From NCBI GenBank assembly GCA_025355875.1, contig JANXYV010000103.1, positions 1 to 51,101 on the forward strand: a DNA stretch of 51,101 bases, written 5' to 3'. Numbering within the stretch: the first letter of the stretch is position 1; each line of letters opens with the position of its first letter. This stretch comes from Prolixibacteraceae bacterium (GTDB taxonomy: Bacteria > Bacteroidota > Bacteroidia > Bacteroidales > Prolixibacteraceae). This document shows, one piece after another, positions 46,723 to 51,101 of this stretch. Position numbers and translations under genes: made by a program. The notes beneath the pieces are model-generated. The model searched no databases. It was given only the letters and a program-made list of their open reading frames with translations, and had not been told where the DNA came from.

Positions 46723-47406
46723 ATGAATACACTTTTCTTTTCCATGCTTGCAGGTCATCTGGTTGCCGACTTTTGGTTACAACCTGCAAGTTGGGTTTCG
46801 CATAAAAAAGAAAATGGCTGGAAATCGAAAAAACTGATTCTTCATACCTTGATTGCATCCATCCTCCCGGTGATATTTACCTTAGAATTAAAACTTTGGT
46901 GGTTTGTGCCAATTATCTTTTTGACGCACTATCTGATCGATGTCGTAAAATCCAGAATGAAACAAACCATGTGGTTTTTTATTGCCGATCAAGTATTGCA
47001 CATCGGCATCATTTGGATATTGGCTACTTTCTTTACCAAAATTACCATTCCTGAAAACCTGCTTCACTTCTGGATCTATGTATGTGGATTTGTCCTGATA
47101 ACCAACCCACTGGGCATTTTGGCAGGAATGTTTTTAAAATCAGTCACCAAATTAGAAAGTAACGCGGTACAGTTAAATGCCTCTGCATGGATTGGAATAT
47201 TTGAGCGAATACTTATTGTGATTTTTGTAACCACCGGACAAATTCAGGCTATCGGCTTTCTGGTGGCTGCCAAATCGGTTTTCCGCTTTAGTGAAATACA
47301 ACATGAAGGAAACCCAAAAGCCGAGTATTTTTTATTGGGAACGCTGGTCTCATTTACCATCGCAATAGTGGTTGGATTTGGGATAAAACTTTTGATAGTA
47401 GACTGA
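46723..47406 (+). CDS. DUF3307-family membrane protein
   Basis: 227 aa. N-terminal HLVADFWLQPASWVSHKKENGWKSKKLILH and TLIASILPV match DUF3307. Six or so membrane segments. Commonly paired with SatD-like genes; role unknown. With satD it separates hisA from hisF. Confidence 0.8.
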   Translation: MNTLFFSMLAGHLVADFWLQPASWVSHKKENGWKSKKLILHTLIASILPVIFTLELKLWWFVPIIFLTHYLIDVVKSRMKQTMWFFIADQVLHIGIIWILATFFTKITIPENLLHFWIYVCGFVLITNPLGILAGMFLKSVTKLESNAVQLNASAWIGIFERILIVIFVTTGQIQAIGFLVAAKSVFRFSEIQHEGNPKAEYFLLGTLVSFTIAIVVGFGIKLLIVD

Positions 47407-47442
47407 ACCTGAATGTTTGATTTGGAACTTGAAACTGAATTT

Positions 47443-48195
47443 ATGCTTGCAAAACGAATCATACCATGCCTCGATATCAAAGACGGTCAGACCGTGAAGG
47501 GCATCAACTTTGTGAATATTAAAAGTGTTGGTGACCCGGTTGAGCTGGGCGCCCTGTATGCCGAGCAGGGAGCCGACGAACTGGTTTTCCTTGACATAAC
47601 TGCCACGCACGAAGGCCGCAAAACCTTTGTGGAACTGGTAAGACGCATCGCCCGCGAAATCAATATCCCGTTTACGGTCGGTGGTGGAATCAGTGAACTG
47701 AAAGATGCAGATGCATTGCTTAGTGCCGGAGCTGATAAGATTAGCATCAATTCATCCGCAGTGCGGAATCCGAAACTAATTGATGACCTGGCATTGAATT
47801 TTGGGAGCCAGTTTGTTGTCCTGGCGATTGATGCGCGTGGTGAAAATGATTTTTGGACTGTGACCGTCAATGGTGGCCGCATTCCAACAGAAAAGGAATT
47901 GTTTTCATGGGCCAAGGAAGGTGAAAGTCGCGGTGCAGGAGAGATACTGTTCACCTCAATGAATCACGATGGAACCAAAAATGGTTTTGCTAATAAGGAA
48001 CTGGCCAAAATGGCTGATATGTTGCGCATTCCGGTCATCGCTTCCGGAGGTGCCGGAAACATGGATCATTTTGTGGATGTATTTACAGAAGGAAAAGCCG
48101 ATGCCGGACTTGCTGCCAGCATTTTTCATTATAAGGAAATTGCGATACCAGATTTAAAGAGCTATTTGAAAAGCAAAGGAATTGTCATACGATAA
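47443..48195 (+). CDS. hisF: Imidazole glycerol phosphate synthase, cyclase subunit
   Basis: 250 aa from ATG 47443 ([15 protein letters not shown], the usual N-terminus; an in-frame ATG at 47413 adds 10 residues). TIM barrel with catalytic Asp in CLDIKDG and in AIDARGEN, phosphate sites TVGGGIS and ASGGAGNM. Accepts ammonia from HisH. Confidence 0.96.
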   Translation: MLAKRIIPCLDIKDGQTVKGINFVNIKSVGDPVELGALYAEQGADELVFLDITATHEGRKTFVELVRRIAREINIPFTVGGGISELKDADALLSAGADKISINSSAVRNPKLIDDLALNFGSQFVVLAIDARGENDFWTVTVNGGRIPTEKELFSWAKEGESRGAGEILFTSMNHDGTKNGFANKELAKMADMLRIPVIASGGAGNMDHFVDVFTEGKADAGLAASIFHYKEIAIPDLKSYLKSKGIVIR

Positions 48196-48212
48196 AACAT
48201 TGTGCATCTTTG
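48182..48212 (+). promoter_or_regulatory. Possible internal promoter for hisIE
   Basis: TTG (48182-48184), 20 nt, CATCTTTG (48205-48212) and CA; one mismatch to TAnnTTTG. It starts inside the end of hisF and lies 35 nt before hisIE. Confidence 0.4.
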
Positions 48213-48247
48213 CATTTTAACTGCGAAGAAAAATAAGATAAAAATAA

Positions 48248-48853
48248 ATGGAAAATACAGAATTGGATTTCACGAAACTGAACGGCCTTATACCTGCTGT
48301 TATTCAGGATAATACCACTAATGTTGTTTTGATGCTGGGCTTTATGAACGAAGAAGCCCTGGCAAAAACTGAAGAGACCGGGCAGGTGACTTTTTTCAGC
48401 CGAACAAAAAACCGGTTGTGGACCAAAGGCGAAGAATCAGGCAATTTTCTGAACGTAGTTTCAATTGCGGCAGATTGCGACAACGACACGCTTCTGATTA
48501 AAGTCAATCCGGTTGGACCTGTTTGCCACACTGGTGACGATACTTGCTGGGGCGAAGAAAACGAAGAAAGCGATCTTCAGTTTCTTGAGTATCTTCAGGA
48601 TTTTATCGATGAGCGGAAACAGAAAATGCCGGAAGGTTCATACACCACTTCCCTGTTTCAGAAAGGAACACGCACGATTGCCCAGAAAGTTGGCGAAGAG
48701 GCTGTCGAAACTATTATTGGTGCCATGGCCGACGATGACGAAAACTTCATATACGAAGGTGCCGATCTGCTTTATCACCTCATTGTTCTGCTTGCCCACA
48801 AAGGTTACCGGATTGAGGATTTAGCACGTGAACTGAAGAAACGACACAAATAG
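48248..48853 (+). CDS. hisIE: Phosphoribosyl-AMP cyclohydrolase / phosphoribosyl-ATP pyrophosphatase
   Basis: 201-aa fusion. HisI domain (1-105) with metal residues D76-C77-D78 and D80 and zinc cysteines C93 (PVCHTGDDTCW) and C100. HisE domain (110-201) with GTRTIAQKVGEEAVETIIGA and EGADLLYHLIVLLA. Steps 2 and 3 of the pathway. Last gene of the cluster. Confidence 0.96.
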   Translation: MENTELDFTKLNGLIPAVIQDNTTNVVLMLGFMNEEALAKTEETGQVTFFSRTKNRLWTKGEESGNFLNVVSIAADCDNDTLLIKVNPVGPVCHTGDDTCWGEENEESDLQFLEYLQDFIDERKQKMPEGSYTTSLFQKGTRTIAQKVGEEAVETIIGAMADDDENFIYEGADLLYHLIVLLAHKGYRIEDLARELKKRHK

Positions 48854-48916
48854 CCGGGTGTGAAGATTTGTAATCTGGATGTTTTCTAACCGTGATTGAA
48901 AATCACAACATCATAC

Positions 48917-48953
48917 AAAACGGAGAATTCCTTAAAGGGAGTTCTCCGTTTTT
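48917..48953 (+). terminator. Rho-independent terminator after hisIE
   Basis: AAAACGGAGAA (48917-48927) pairs with TTCTCCGTTTT (48942-48952), with an inner TTCC/GGGA helix, ending in a T-run. Confidence 0.88.
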
Positions 48954-49047
48954 GCATCAATATGTGGCTAAATTGTTAAAATACTAGTATTTACATAAAC
49001 TTAACCTCCGGCTAACCGTAAAACCAATTTTCATTGGATTAATCAGC

Positions 49048-49055
49048 TATCTTTG
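49048..49055 (+). promoter_or_regulatory. typA promoter, -7 box
   Basis: TATCTTTG followed by C fits TAnnTTTG, 20 nt before ATG 49076. The -33 region is unremarkable. Confidence 0.55.
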
Positions 49056-49075
49056 CGCCTTCATTTTTGGAATCT

Positions 49076-50878
<1,803 letters not shown>

Positions 50879-50907
50879 TATTTTAGAAGAGGTCTATCCA
50901 AATATTC

Positions 50908-50949
50908 AAATCCCTGATTAGAAATTACCCTGATCAGGGATTTTTTTTT
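50908..50949 (+). terminator. Rho-independent terminator of typA
   Basis: AAATCCCTGAT (50908-50918) pairs perfectly with ATCAGGGATTT (50933-50943), then a run of T to 50949. Confidence 0.9.
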
Positions 50950-50961
50950 CGTCGAAAATGG

Positions 50962-51101
50962 GGCGTAGTGGACAAAAAGAATGGTATTTTAAGGCTGTTT
51001 TGTTCATGTGGACAAAAAGAATGGTGTTTATTTTAATCATTTTATCGAGTTTCTAAATTACAACTTAACTTTGCAATATCAAGTAAAACGGAAGTAGGCT
51101 C
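50962..51101 (+). mobile_element. End of an insertion sequence (right window edge)
   Basis: Exact inverted copy of 1-139. Two GTGGACAAAAAGAATGGT words at 50968-50985 and 51008-51025. Inserted about 15 nt after the typA terminator. The element continues out of the window to the right, so its orientation is opposite to that at the left end. Confidence 0.75.

Overview
The window looks like a chromosomal piece of a Bacteroidota bacterium, probably in the Bacteroidales/Marinilabiliales sphere (order-level placement is a guess). The evidence is the promoter grammar (TTTG, about 20 nt, TAnnTTTG; clearest before rpoD), the short 286-aa primary sigma factor, a GH105 enzyme next to a lipoprotein hydrolase, a class II aldolase/short-chain dehydrogenase fusion, and the leucine gene order leuA-leuC-leuD-leuA2-leuB. 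Both ends of the window are the same 139-bp sequence in inverted orientation, with internal 18-bp repeats. This reads as one end of a multicopy insertion sequence, and at the left it truncates a LytS-type histidine kinase.

Layout. 0-12.8 kb: IS-truncated sensor kinase and ftsE (minus strand), a TPR protein plus outer-membrane beta-barrel pair, gyrB, a glycosyltransferase and murB. 12.9-21.5 kb: the leucine operon, opened by a Leu/Ile-rich leader peptide and a transcription attenuator, then leuA, a candidate pseudoknotted RNA, leuC, an inserted four-helix-bundle gene, leuD, a second LeuA/CimA-like synthase, a methyltransferase and leuB. 21.6-26.2 kb: an ECF sigma/anti-sigma/beta-propeller operon, a PNPOx-like protein, an L,D-transpeptidase and a membrane protein. 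26.3-32.5 kb: an apparent sugar-phosphate module (PHP protein, aldolase-dehydrogenase fusion, SorE-like dehydrogenase, fructose-6-phosphate aldolase) and a LOG-family protein. 32.8-37.5 kb: HtrA protease, rpoD, then a minus-strand lipoprotein hydrolase/GH105 pair.

37.6-48.9 kb: the histidine genes, opened by a His-His-His leader peptide and attenuator, in the order hisG-D-C-B, then a GxxExxY gene inside inverted repeats, purU, a TlpA-like thioredoxin, an antisense tRNA-Glu(CTC), hisH, hisA, a SatD/DUF3307 pair behind 29-bp tandem repeats, hisF and hisIE. 49.0-51.1 kb: typA/bipA, its terminator and the second IS end.

Two themes go beyond ordinary gene content. First, both amino-acid operons carry complete classical attenuators (leader peptide, antiterminator arm at the leader stop codon, competing terminator). 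Second, the operons are peppered with palindromes: a G/C-rich REP-like family that supplies Shine-Dalgarno-like sequence, stop codons and even N-terminal codons, and other inverted or direct repeats that frame small accessory genes (four-helix bundle, GxxExxY).
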